A stretch of DNA of 21,300 nucleotides from Anaerovoracaceae bacterium (lineage in GTDB: Bacteria > Bacillota > Clostridia > Peptostreptococcales > Anaerovoracaceae). Shown piece by piece: positions 14,427-21,300 of this stretch (its first letter is position 1; every line of letters starts with the position of its first letter). The stretch spans positions 1-21,300 of the forward strand of contig JASBYX010000028.1 in NCBI GenBank assembly GCA_029983755.1, in the 5' to 3' direction. The notes beneath the pieces were generated by a model. That model had not been told where the DNA came from, searched no databases, and worked only from the letters and a program-made list of their open reading frames with translations. The translations under genes and the position numbers were made by a program.

Positions 14427-15166
14427 GGCATCTGAACCTTCCTATGAGTAACTGTTCCATCTCCAGAAATATCCACAGTCTCCCCCTTATACTTTGGCAC
14501 CTTCTTAAACTTTAAAGCAAAAAAATCCTTATTCCTAGCCATGATTTCCCTAATGATGAGTCTAACATTATCCTTCCGAACTTCCTTCGGCCCCACTTGG
14601 TCGCTGGCAATTCCCCTAGTCTTCATATCCGCATTCTGCCCAATGTAAATCGCCCTTGGAAGATGAAAAGACTGGGTCACAACTATGGCACGATCCACAC
14701 CGAAAACCTGCTTCGCCCTGACCATACTTTTAAAAGTATTTATCCCCTGATGATCGCAAAAAATATCTTCTCCCGGCATGCCTTTCCCCTTCATATATTC
14801 CAGCATGACAGAAATTTCGTCATAATAATCTCCCGTGTCGTCCCCGGTGAGAAGTACTTTCGGCGCTAATCCCATGGAATACATGTCAAACGCTGCATCA
14901 AGCCTTGCTTTAAGTATAGGGGATGGAGTGTTATCCGACAAAATAGCTGCCCCCGGTACTATGATGGCTTCGGCTCCAAAGTCCCTTGCTGCTTCTACGG
15001 CACTTGCGGATAGAGAGCTGCCATCTCCTTTGTATGAACCCAAAATATTCGGTTCTTCTAGAGTCTTAACGTGCTGGCTTATAGCCGCTATTGAAAAAAT
15101 CAATACCAGTAAACCTGCTGATATTGATAGAATTATTTTTTTGCGTTTTTTCTTTTTTTGATACAT
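14423..15166 (-). CDS. DUF218 (YdcF/SanA-like) membrane-anchored protein
   Basis: This 247-residue protein has a very basic N-terminus (MYQKKKKRKK), one membrane helix (about 11-29) and an outer DUF218 domain. Family blocks are AEAIIVPGAA, the KARLDAAFDMY helix, APKVLLTGDD, the GINTFKSMVRAK segment and the AIVVTQSFHLPRA core (the SanA/YdcF signature). SanA-like proteins affect cell-envelope permeability, but no enzymatic role is established. An earlier ATG at 15193 is open, but AGGGG lies 6 nt before the ATG at 15166, so I choose the latter. It heads a minus-strand operon with the CmpB-type and tRNA-binding genes and is divergent from aroF. Confidence 0.85.
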   Translation of the reverse strand: MYQKKKKRKKIILSISAGLLVLIFSIAAISQHVKTLEEPNILGSYKGDGSSLSASAVEAARDFGAEAIIVPGAAILSDNTPSPILKARLDAAFDMYSMGLAPKVLLTGDDTGDYYDEISVMLEYMKGKGMPGEDIFCDHQGINTFKSMVRAKQVFGVDRAIVVTQSFHLPRAIYIGQNADMKTRGIASDQVGPKEVRKDNVRLIIREIMARNKDFFALKFKKVPKYKGETVDISGDGTVTHRKVQMP

Positions 15167-15199
15167 GTTTACCCCTGCTATCATTCTTTGCATTTGAGG

Positions 15200-15220
15200 C
15201 TGAATTATGTTACAATTCAG
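15200..15220. promoter_or_regulatory. Perfect 7-bp inverted repeat in the divergent aroF promoter region, possible operator
   Basis: CTGAATT (15200-15206) and AATTCAG (15214-15220) are separated by 7 bp. The repeat covers the likely -35 region of the aroF promoter and sits just upstream of the DUF218 gene, so a bound dimer could affect both. Inference only. Confidence 0.45.
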
Positions 15221-15236
15221 TTACTATTAGTATAAC
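15209..15236 (+). promoter_or_regulatory. Candidate promoter of the aroF-aroB operon
   Basis: GTTACA (15209-15214), 16-bp spacer, TATAAC (15231-15236). The predicted start near 15243 leaves a leader of about 25 nt. An AAGGG at 15241 would be at its very 5' end and too far (22 nt) from the ATG to serve as an ordinary ribosome binding site. Confidence 0.4.
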
Positions 15237-15267
15237 ACAGAAGGGCCTTGATTCATAATATTTTACA

Positions 15268-16086
15268 ATGGGATTATTAGTTTCTAGAGAAGAAAAGAAA
15301 GAAGATACAATCATCAAAGTCGGAAACGCCACCATAGGTGACGGGTCTTTGTGTATCATCGCCGGCCCTTGCACCATAGAGAATCCGGATCAGCTTAATG
15401 AGGTGGCAGAAGGTCTTGCGAAGACAAGCGTAAATATTCTTAGAGGTGGTGCTTACAAACCCAGAACTTCATCTTATTCTTTCCAGGGAATGGGTAAGGA
15501 AGGTCTGGATTTACTTTCTCGTGCCAAAGAGCTTACAGGTCTTCCTACCGTATCCGAAATCGTTGATATAGCTGATTTATCGTTATTTGACGATGTGGAT
15601 ATTTTGCAGGTTGGAGCTAAGAATATGCAGAATTATGCCCTACTGAAAGAATTAGGCAGACAAGACAAACCTGTTTTGTTGAAGCGTGGCTGGGCTAATA
15701 CAATTGACGAATTTTTGGAAAGCGCTGAGTACATTTACAGAGAGGGCAACCACAATATCATACTCTGCGAGCGTGGCATCAGAACGTTTGAAACCTCCAC
15801 CAGAAATTCATTCGACATCAATGCGATACCTCTTTTGAAGGAGAGGTCGCACCTTCCTGTGATTGGCGATCCAAGTCATGGAACAGGGGTGGCAAGACTT
15901 GTACTTCCTGTGAGTCTGGCCATAGTTGCTGCAGGTGCTGACGGTCTTATGATAGAGGTGCATAATAATCCAGAATGTGCTCTGTGCGACGGCTTTCAAT
16001 CCATAACTCTTGAAGAATTTAAGCTTTTAGAAAATAGGACTAGAACATATGAAAAAATTCGAAATTTCAACTTCCCATCCCTATGA
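15268..16086 (+). CDS. aroF: 3-deoxy-7-phosphoheptulonate (DAHP) synthase, short single-domain form
   Basis: DAHP synthase joins phosphoenolpyruvate and erythrose 4-phosphate in the first step of the shikimate pathway. The 272-residue barrel carries the metal and substrate motifs AGPCTIEN, RGGAYKPRTSSYSFQG, QVGAKNMQNY, LLKRGWANT and LCERGIRTFET, then IGDPSHGTG. It belongs to the Thermotoga/Bacillus-like branch, but has neither an N-terminal ferredoxin-like/ACT regulatory domain nor a fused chorismate mutase, so feedback inhibition through those domains is not expected. The ATG lacks a good Shine-Dalgarno, and no better in-frame start is open upstream (a TAA lies 4 codons before). Its 3' end overlaps aroB by 38 bp, so the two are coupled. 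Confidence 0.94.
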   Translation: MGLLVSREEKKEDTIIKVGNATIGDGSLCIIAGPCTIENPDQLNEVAEGLAKTSVNILRGGAYKPRTSSYSFQGMGKEGLDLLSRAKELTGLPTVSEIVDIADLSLFDDVDILQVGAKNMQNYALLKELGRQDKPVLLKRGWANTIDEFLESAEYIYREGNHNIILCERGIRTFETSTRNSFDINAIPLLKERSHLPVIGDPSHGTGVARLVLPVSLAIVAAGADGLMIEVHNNPECALCDGFQSITLEEFKLLENRTRTYEKIRNFNFPSL

Positions 16087-17089
16087 TATTTGCATCGGTG
16101 AGGGTATTATGTCAGAAAGCGGTGATCTTATAAGTCAGGTCTTGGAGCCTTGCAAGATTGCCATAATTACTGATACCAATGTGAATGGGCTTTATTCCCA
16201 GGTTTTTCTAACTTCTCTAATCGAGAAGGGTTTTGAGGTGTCAAAGATAATCTTTCCTGCCGGGGAGCATTCCAAGAACCTGACCACATATGGGAATTTG
16301 CTTGAAGCCCTTGCTGATGAGGGAATTAGCAGATCTGATGCTATTGCGGCTCTCGGGGGCGGTGTCGTTGGAGATATAAGTGGATTTGCTGCAGCAACAT
16401 ATATGAGGGGAATCAAGTATGTTCAGATTCCTACGACTTATATTTCTTCCATCGATGCTTCTGTGGGTGGAAAGACCGGAATTAACCTTTTGTCCGGTAA
16501 GAATTTGGCCGGAGCCTTTTGGCAGCCTTCAATGGTTATATGTGATCCGAAGGTATTTGAAAGTCTACCCTCTGAGCAACTCCTTGAGGGAGTATCTGAA
16601 GCTATCAAAATGGGTATATGTTCCGATGGCAGCTTGATACCAAAGGTTTTGAAAAATGACTATTTGTATGTAATCGAGCGAGCAGTTTCCATCAAGAAGT
16701 CCATCGTGGAAGCTGATGAGCTGGACACAGGTCTAAGGCAAATCCTTAACTTTGGCCACACTGTAGGCCACTGCATAGAAAAGGCAAGCTCCTATTCTAT
16801 CTCCCACGGTCAAGCTGTTGCAAAAGGAATGGCAGCAGAAGCTAAAGCCTGTGCTGCCATGGGATTCACATCAGAAGATGTGTATGATGAAATTGTATCT
16901 ATCCTCACGGAGGCAGGGTTTGATCTCTCAATTCCCTATTCTGCTGAGGAACTTTATAGCTATGCTCTTTTGGACAAAAAGATATCCTATGGAAAGATTA
17001 CAGTTACGGTTCCTGACCGCATCGGCCAGAGCCATCTTTCCAAGATTTCTCTCCTGGATCTGAAGGTATTCTTCGAAAACGCTATCTAA
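16049..17089 (+). CDS. aroB: 3-dehydroquinate synthase
   Basis: AroB converts DAHP into 3-dehydroquinate, the second shikimate step, with NAD+ and a divalent metal. The 346 residues fit the family (about 350). Clear motifs are PAGEHSKN, the NAD-binding GGGVVGDISGFAAATYMRG, the PTTYISSIDASVGGKTGINL block, KNLAGAFWQP and the metal-binding histidines in LNFGHTVGHCIE and SHGQAV, with the upstream Glu in GVSEAIKMG. AGGAC lies 10 nt before the ATG, inside aroF. It directly uses the product of the gene before it. The operon continues no further: a convergent acetyltransferase gene follows. Confidence 0.97.
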   Translation: MKKFEISTSHPYDICIGEGIMSESGDLISQVLEPCKIAIITDTNVNGLYSQVFLTSLIEKGFEVSKIIFPAGEHSKNLTTYGNLLEALADEGISRSDAIAALGGGVVGDISGFAAATYMRGIKYVQIPTTYISSIDASVGGKTGINLLSGKNLAGAFWQPSMVICDPKVFESLPSEQLLEGVSEAIKMGICSDGSLIPKVLKNDYLYVIERAVSIKKSIVEADELDTGLRQILNFGHTVGHCIEKASSYSISHGQAVAKGMAAEAKACAAMGFTSEDVYDEIVSILTEAGFDLSIPYSAEELYSYALLDKKISYGKITVTVPDRIGQSHLSKISLLDLKVFFENAI

Positions 17090-17142
17090 AATGCAGTAAA
17101 CGCTATCTAGCACTCAATATAAAGCTCCGTTTAAAACGCTTC
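17077..17142. repeat. Direct repeats of AAACGCTATCTA across the aroB stop codon
   Basis: AAACGCTATCTA occurs at 17077-17088 and 17098-17109, with a one-base-shorter relative AAACGCTTCTA near 17132. The first copy includes most of the aroB stop codon. A further CTATCTAG lies near 17153. No convincing hairpin terminator is seen between the convergent genes. Confidence 0.65.
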
Positions 17143-17164
17143 TAATTAAAATTCTATCTAGCCG

Positions 17165-17737
17165 TCATGCTTTACCTTCCTCGGTCTTGGCGGTCTCCCA
17201 TTCCTCCTTTGTCAAGGAAAATACAAGAGAATCTCTCAACTGGCCTGTATATATCCTATAGGCCTTTCTTATTCTTCCCTCATACTTGAAATGGTTTTTT
17301 TCCGCAACCCTCTGGGATCTTTTGTTCACAGGAGAGGTGCATATAGTGAGAATCTCCATGTCAAGATCCTCAAAGGCATACCTTATTATCTCTCTTGCAG
17401 CCTCTGTCATATAGCCCTTTCCCCATGCCTTGCGTCCAAGACTGTAACCAATTTCTTTACTCCTCGCATCCGGTCGGAACCTGTCTCTCTCAAGGGATAT
17501 TGATCCTAACAGCTTTCCCGGATTTCCTTCCTCATCCTTGAGCCTTATACTAAAGGCTCCTGTGGGAATGAATAATCCTTCAATTATCATCTTTGACTCT
17601 TCCACACTTTCGTGAGGTTTCCAGCCTGCGTGAGGCCCCACATCAGGATCTTTGGCGTAGTCAAAAAGTTCCTCTGCATCTTGAACCTTAAATGGGGTCA
17701 GAAAAAGCCTCTCAGTTGCTAATGTTTTGTTGTCCAT
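17165..17737 (-). CDS. RimJ/RimL-type GNAT N-acetyltransferase
   Basis: This 190-residue cytoplasmic enzyme fits the Acetyltransf_3 (RimJ/RimL) group, which acetylates N-terminal or side-chain amines of proteins or small molecules. It begins with LATERLFLTPF, and has the EIGYSLGRKAWGKGYMTEAAR block (acetyl-CoA motif GKGYMTEA) and NKRSQRVAEKNHFKYEGRIR, both typical. The start is ATG 17737, preceded by GAGG at 8 nt; an in-frame TTG at 17755 has no good signal. It starts 62 bp after the LTA-synthase-like gene in the same direction, so it may be the last gene of that operon. The substrate cannot be told from sequence. Confidence 0.9.
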   Translation of the reverse strand: MDNKTLATERLFLTPFKVQDAEELFDYAKDPDVGPHAGWKPHESVEESKMIIEGLFIPTGAFSIRLKDEEGNPGKLLGSISLERDRFRPDARSKEIGYSLGRKAWGKGYMTEAAREIIRYAFEDLDMEILTICTSPVNKRSQRVAEKNHFKYEGRIRKAYRIYTGQLRDSLVFSLTKEEWETAKTEEGKA

Positions 17738-17799
17738 TGAAAATACCTCAATCAAATAGTTTCCTGCCCGACACCTGCGGTTATTTCCATTCTGTGCCT

Positions 17800-19890
17800 C
17801 TATTCCGTGGTGCTGATTATTTCTTTGCTGTTTCTATCTATCTGGCTTACCTTCAATTGATCTGCCTTACTTGGGTCCACCTCGTCAACAAGACCAAGGA
17901 GTGTCGGCCCCAGGTAGAAGGTTTTTAGAAGGGTTCCGTTAAGGGTTACCTTGCTGTATTCGGTGAAGTTCTCTCCTTTGATGTAGTACTTGTCGCCGGC
18001 CTCAACGATTTTGTCGATTTTAATCGGCTTAACACCCATTTTCATCTTAGTTGCAGTTACTGCACTCTTCTCCCCATACATGTATTTCTTGCCGTAGAGT
18101 GCGTCGTAGGCCAAGGTTTTGAGCCCTTCCAAGTACTCAGGTTTTGCCCTGTCCACATTTTGACCATACTGAATTATGTTTCCAACATGTATTCCCAGCC
18201 TGTTGAAGAGCACACTGCTAAGCTCGTATGCGTTCAGCTTACCGTCCTCTTTTTTCATAGGGAAGTTTGACCAGATTACGTATTGAGTCTGATAGAGATC
18301 CTTCAAAGCATAGGTTTCCTCTGTTATATCAAGAGCCGGGATATGATCCCCAAACATCACCAAAACAGTTGGCTCGTCGAACTTGGAAAGCTCTGCCGTC
18401 AAGTCCTTTACGAACTTATCCATCTCATAAACCTGGTTCACATAGTACTCATACTTCCATTTGAGCTCCTCGCTTGGGGCTGCTGTAATCCGGATTGCAG
18501 GATTTTTAATCAGCTGTTCCGGTGGATACTTCCCGTGTCCCTGAACAGAGATCGTGTGAACATAATCCCGTCCATCCGTGCTCTTTAGGGCATCCATGAT
18601 GGCCCCTGTGAGCACAGAATCCTTAGCCCAGTTCTTTGGAGTTTTATCCACATCGCTCATGTACTCAACAGATGTGAAGATGTCGAAACCTAAATTCTTG
18701 AACACCTGATTCCTGTTATAAAAGACTGCTCTGTGGTTGTGTATTGCATGGGTTGAGAAACCGAGGGTTTTCAGGTCAAAGGCAGTGCTCTCCATGGTGT
18801 TATCCGTCAAAACGGATTTGTACGGATATTCCCCCGGCCCGAAGAATCTGGCACTAACTCCTGTGAGGGTTTCAAATTCAGTGTTGGCTGTTCCTGCTCC
18901 ACAAGCAGGGACTTCAAGGATTCCTGAGGAGTAGTTCTTCATAAGCTCCCTGTAGTACGGCATAGGATCCTTGTCGCACTGTATATTTGTGAAAAGCTCC
19001 GGATCAACAAAAGACTCAAGCTGGAGATATATTATATTCGGATACTTCTTGCTCTTTGCAGGATCTCCAGCTTTGAAGTAGTCCTTATTCCTTTCGGAAA
19101 GCCCCGCCGAAGCAAGTATTTTGTTCACTTGTTCTGCCGAGTAGTCGGAAGGTTTCTTGATTCCTGTGTTAACCCATGTGCTGATGAAGCAGTAAGGAAT
19201 TCCGTAGTCCCTGTAAGCGTATGCTAGGTTTCCAAAGAAGGTGCTGACAACTCCACTGTTTATGGCTCCCATGGTGGCAGCCCCTGTGATTATGCACATC
19301 AAAAGAAAGCCTGCAACATTTCGCCTATAGTTTATAGGTTCCTTTTTCTTAGGTCCTTTGATGAAGAGGAACACCACCCCGATTACCAGTAAAATCAAAC
19401 CGACTGCTATGAGGACGATCTGTAGCTTTGATAGGTAGTTGGTTATGAGTGTGGCTCCCTCGGTTATTGCGCTAAGGTCCTTAACGGTGAAAGGAGTCAT
19501 TCTCTGTGTGAGTATGATTCCGTTTGCGATACCGATGGCTGCCCACAGTGCCGATATTATAGTAATTGCAAAGACCCTGCGCCTGAAGAGTGCGGCGAAT
19601 GTGAGGGTTGCAAAGATTATCAAGGTATTGTACAAAAATACCAGGGGAGAGTTCACGAGAAATTGGAATCCTCCCGCCCAAGATACGCCTTTTCTTGCAA
19701 GGGTTTCCAGGAAAAGATTTATGATGAAGGCGTGTACAACACAAAACCCCAAAAATCCATGTCTATATTTATCAAACACAAGTTTCACATCGTGAAGGTT
19801 TTTGACTTCGTTTGAGCTCTTTGTGCTCTTTGTGCTCTTTGTGCTCTTTGTATCTATTGAATCAGACTCTTTCTTTTCAAAAAACGCCAT
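17800..19890 (-). CDS. LTA-synthase-like membrane sulfatase with a C-terminal IPT/TIG-like domain
   Basis: This 696-residue membrane enzyme resembles LtaS, which polymerises glycerol phosphate from phosphatidylglycerol outside the cell. A Ser/Lys/Thr repeat tail (about 15-26) is followed by five membrane segments (between about 45 and 215) and the extracellular sulfatase domain (about 280-610). The metal-binding YLQLESF, the GTANTEFETLTG block with the predicted catalytic Thr, and VMFGDHIPALD are present. The last 75 or so residues (IDKIVEAGDKYYIKGENF, then EYSKVTLNG) look like an IPT/TIG immunoglobulin-like domain, which classical LtaS lacks. AAGGGGGT precedes the ATG at 19890, 4 nt after the rsmA stop; a TTG at 19911 is less likely. 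The polymer made could be LTA or another phosphoglycerol glycan modification. Confidence 0.9.
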   Translation of the reverse strand: MAFFEKKESDSIDTKSTKSTKSTKSSNEVKNLHDVKLVFDKYRHGFLGFCVVHAFIINLFLETLARKGVSWAGGFQFLVNSPLVFLYNTLIIFATLTFAALFRRRVFAITIISALWAAIGIANGIILTQRMTPFTVKDLSAITEGATLITNYLSKLQIVLIAVGLILLVIGVVFLFIKGPKKKEPINYRRNVAGFLLMCIITGAATMGAINSGVVSTFFGNLAYAYRDYGIPYCFISTWVNTGIKKPSDYSAEQVNKILASAGLSERNKDYFKAGDPAKSKKYPNIIYLQLESFVDPELFTNIQCDKDPMPYYRELMKNYSSGILEVPACGAGTANTEFETLTGVSARFFGPGEYPYKSVLTDNTMESTAFDLKTLGFSTHAIHNHRAVFYNRNQVFKNLGFDIFTSVEYMSDVDKTPKNWAKDSVLTGAIMDALKSTDGRDYVHTISVQGHGKYPPEQLIKNPAIRITAAPSEELKWKYEYYVNQVYEMDKFVKDLTAELSKFDEPTVLVMFGDHIPALDITEETYALKDLYQTQYVIWSNFPMKKEDGKLNAYELSSVLFNRLGIHVGNIIQYGQNVDRAKPEYLEGLKTLAYDALYGKKYMYGEKSAVTATKMKMGVKPIKIDKIVEAGDKYYIKGENFTEYSKVTLNGTLLKTFYLGPTLLGLVDEVDPSKADQLKVSQIDRNSKEIISTTE
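19813..19848. repeat. 9-bp tandem repeat (4 units) coding for a Thr-Lys-Ser tail
   Basis: TGTGCTCTT occurs three times exactly at 19822-19848, preceded by TGAGCTCTT at 19813-19821. On the minus strand it codes for repeated Lys-Ser-Thr in the cytoplasmic N-terminal tail of the LTA-synthase-like protein. The unit is in frame, so copy changes only alter tail length. Confidence 0.9.
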
Positions 19891-19894
19891 TAAT

Positions 19895-20776
19895 CTACCC
19901 CCTTCTTCCAATTTCTTTTGTCAATTTGGCAAAATCCTCTATTGATAGGGTTTCCGCCCTTCTCCTGGGATCGATCCCCAAACCTTCAAGTATATCTGAA
20001 AGTCCTACCTTGTCTATCTCTTCAATGGTGGACACTGAATTCAAAATCGTCTTTCTCCTCTGATTAAAACCTGCTCTTACCACTTTGAAAAAAAGCTCTC
20101 TACCCTCCACATCCCAAGGAAGAACCTTTCTCCTGTCAAGCCTCAGCACAGCGGAGTCAACCTTTGGCTGGGGTGCAAACACTGTCCTTGGAACTGTGGT
20201 AACATAACTTGTCTCACAATAAAACTGACATGCTACGGACAGTGCCCCGTAGGTTTTGCTTCCCGGCTTTGCCACTATCCGCTCTGCCACTTCTTTTTGC
20301 ATCATTATCACCATAGTATCCATTTCAACTTCTTTTTCCAAGATCCCCATAATTATCGGGGTGGTGATATAGTAAGGTAGATTACCCAGTACAGCGACTT
20401 TCCCTATAGTTCGCCCCTCGACCTTCCATCTTCTTCTCTCCCTTGCGATTATCTCCGAAAGATCCGCCTTAAGCACATCCTGATTTATTATCTCAAGCTT
20501 GTCCGTCTTCCCCAAATTTTCTTCCAAAAGAGGTATGATATGGCTGTCTATTTCTATGGCAACGACCTTTCCGGAAATCTCAATCAGGGATTCTGTCAAC
20601 GCCCCCATACCGGGACCGATTTCAATAACAAAACTATCTTCGTCAATATCCGCAGATTCCACGATTTTATCAATTATATTTTTGTCCACAAGGAAATTCT
20701 GCCCCAGGCTGTCGGAGCGACGAAACCCGTGTTTTTGGCTAATTTCCCTGATTCCACTTCTGGTGTGTGCCTTCAT
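19895..20776 (-). CDS. rsmA: 16S rRNA (adenine-1518/1519-N6) dimethyltransferase
   Basis: RsmA (KsgA) dimethylates two adjacent adenines near the 3' end of 16S rRNA late in 30S assembly. The 293-residue length and motifs fit: SLGQNFLVDKNIIDKIV at the N-terminus, the SAM-binding EIGPGMGALT (about 54-63), the catalytic NLPYYITTPII (about 132-142) and the C-terminal FNQRRKTILN block. The ATG at 20776 follows the rnmV stop directly with no gap, and AGGGAG lies just upstream. The rnmV-rsmA order is conserved in Bacillota. The LTA-synthase-like gene starts 4 nt after its stop, so they are likely translated from the same mRNA. Confidence 0.97.
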   Translation of the reverse strand: MKAHTRSGIREISQKHGFRRSDSLGQNFLVDKNIIDKIVESADIDEDSFVIEIGPGMGALTESLIEISGKVVAIEIDSHIIPLLEENLGKTDKLEIINQDVLKADLSEIIARERRRWKVEGRTIGKVAVLGNLPYYITTPIIMGILEKEVEMDTMVIMMQKEVAERIVAKPGSKTYGALSVACQFYCETSYVTTVPRTVFAPQPKVDSAVLRLDRRKVLPWDVEGRELFFKVVRAGFNQRRKTILNSVSTIEEIDKVGLSDILEGLGIDPRRRAETLSIEDFAKLTKEIGRRG

Positions 20777-21300
20777 TCATATCTCCCTAATAACCCTCTC
20801 AAATTCCTCAATTGGAATTTCGTAGCCGTTGAGTTTGTTGAGCAGAGCTTTGCCGTTGCTGTATCCTATGCCCATCTTCTCACAAAACAGCTTCCTTCGA
20901 TGACGGGATGTCTCTTCCCCCACAAGTCCATGGTCTATGAGGATATCCATTTCGTAGGGTACAAAATCCTTATTTTGCCTTCTCCTAGCCTTCTTTAAGG
21001 CCTCCAAAATATCTTCAGGGGCTGCGTTCTCAATGCCCACATCCCCTTTCTTGCTAGCCTTTTCCGGTATCAGAAAGGCCTCCTTGGCCTGCGGAAAACG
21101 CTCCATTATTTTTTTTCTTATTGATCTTCCCCCATGATCCGGATCTGTAAAAACTATTAGGCCTCTGGTGGCGCTTGCCTTTTCCATGACCTTCCACATT
21201 TCTTCACTCATTCCAAAACCATGGGTTTCTATGGTTGTGGCATCCACAGCCCTTTTAATTGCTGCTGTATCATCTCTGCCTTCAACCACGATTACTTCTT
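20777..21300 (-). CDS. rnmV: Ribonuclease M5, N-terminus cut by window edge
   Basis: RNase M5 matures 5S rRNA in Bacillota. The frame is open to the right edge and its first visible residues are EVIVVEGRDDTAA, the Toprim-domain start. A GTG at 21289 is inside this motif and is not the real start, which lies just beyond the window (RnmV usually begins 2-5 residues before this point). The Toprim acidic motif FTDPDHGG (about 47-54 of the visible part), the IENAAPEDI block and the C-terminal SRHRRKLFCEKMGIGYSNGK block support the call. It immediately precedes rsmA, the common order in this phylum. Only a few residues are missing. Confidence 0.95.
   Translation of the reverse strand, partial: EVIVVEGRDDTAAIKRAVDATTIETHGFGMSEEMWKVMEKASATRGLIVFTDPDHGGRSIRKKIMERFPQAKEAFLIPEKASKKGDVGIENAAPEDILEALKKARRRQNKDFVPYEMDILIDHGLVGEETSRHRRKLFCEKMGIGYSNGKALLNKLNGYEIPIEEFERVIREI

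Noticed and set aside
14229..14435. Short plus-strand frames inside the DUF218-CmpB cluster
   Set aside because: They are antisense shadows of well-supported minus-strand genes and have no ribosome binding sites or family motifs.
19813..19848. CRISPR-like or regulatory repeat
   Set aside because: The units are adjacent without spacers, 9 bp long and in frame in the coding sequence, so this is a simple coding tandem repeat.

Overview
The window looks like a chromosomal stretch of an anaerobic Gram-positive bacterium of the Clostridia (Bacillota). It is moderately AT-rich, with strong AGGAGG-type ribosome binding sites, RNase M5 next to RsmA, a KtrAB-type potassium system, RlmH, a YycJ/WalJ-type hydrolase and an LTA-synthase-like enzyme. 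A CofE-like protein with no other F420 gene in view also fits Clostridia. The genus cannot be fixed from the sequence. No rRNA, tRNA, CRISPR array, insertion sequence or phage gene was seen.

Layout. 1-2331 (minus): xpt, then one subunit of an ABC exporter that runs off the left edge; its ATPase site is degenerate, so a partner subunit is expected just outside. 2332-2682 is a divergent promoter region. 2683-5085 (plus): an ArsR-type regulator followed by ktrB-like and ktrA-like genes. A stem-loop at 5185-5236 separates these from convergent rlmH (minus). 5805-6219 is a remnant of a DUF1016/YhcG-type PDDEXK nuclease gene that has lost its catalytic core. 6342-7160 (minus) is walJ/yycJ-like. 7219-8467 (minus) is an array of three tandem paralogues (the third truncated) for small membrane-anchored proteins of unknown function, with near-identical ends and a diverged middle.

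8660-13046 (plus): an RNase HI with an insertion near its active site and a promoter that predicts a leaderless mRNA; a CofE-like protein and a terminator; an exported C69-family Cys hydrolase with a C-terminal membrane anchor; and a small GNAT-type protein with a terminator. 13165-15166 (minus): a tightly packed group encoding a DUF218 protein, a CmpB-type membrane protein, a free-standing tRNA-binding OB domain and a small membrane protein. 15268-17089 (plus): overlapping aroF-type DAHP synthase and aroB, the first two shikimate steps. 17165-21300 (minus): rnmV (cut by the right edge), rsmA, an LTA-synthase-like sulfatase with a C-terminal IPT/TIG-like domain, and a RimJ/RimL-type acetyltransferase.

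Most genes are housekeeping: rRNA maturation and methylation, aromatic biosynthesis, purine salvage and potassium uptake. The least explained part is 7200-8470. Short tandem duplications of 9-14 bp recur at several unrelated places, which suggests frequent replication slippage here.
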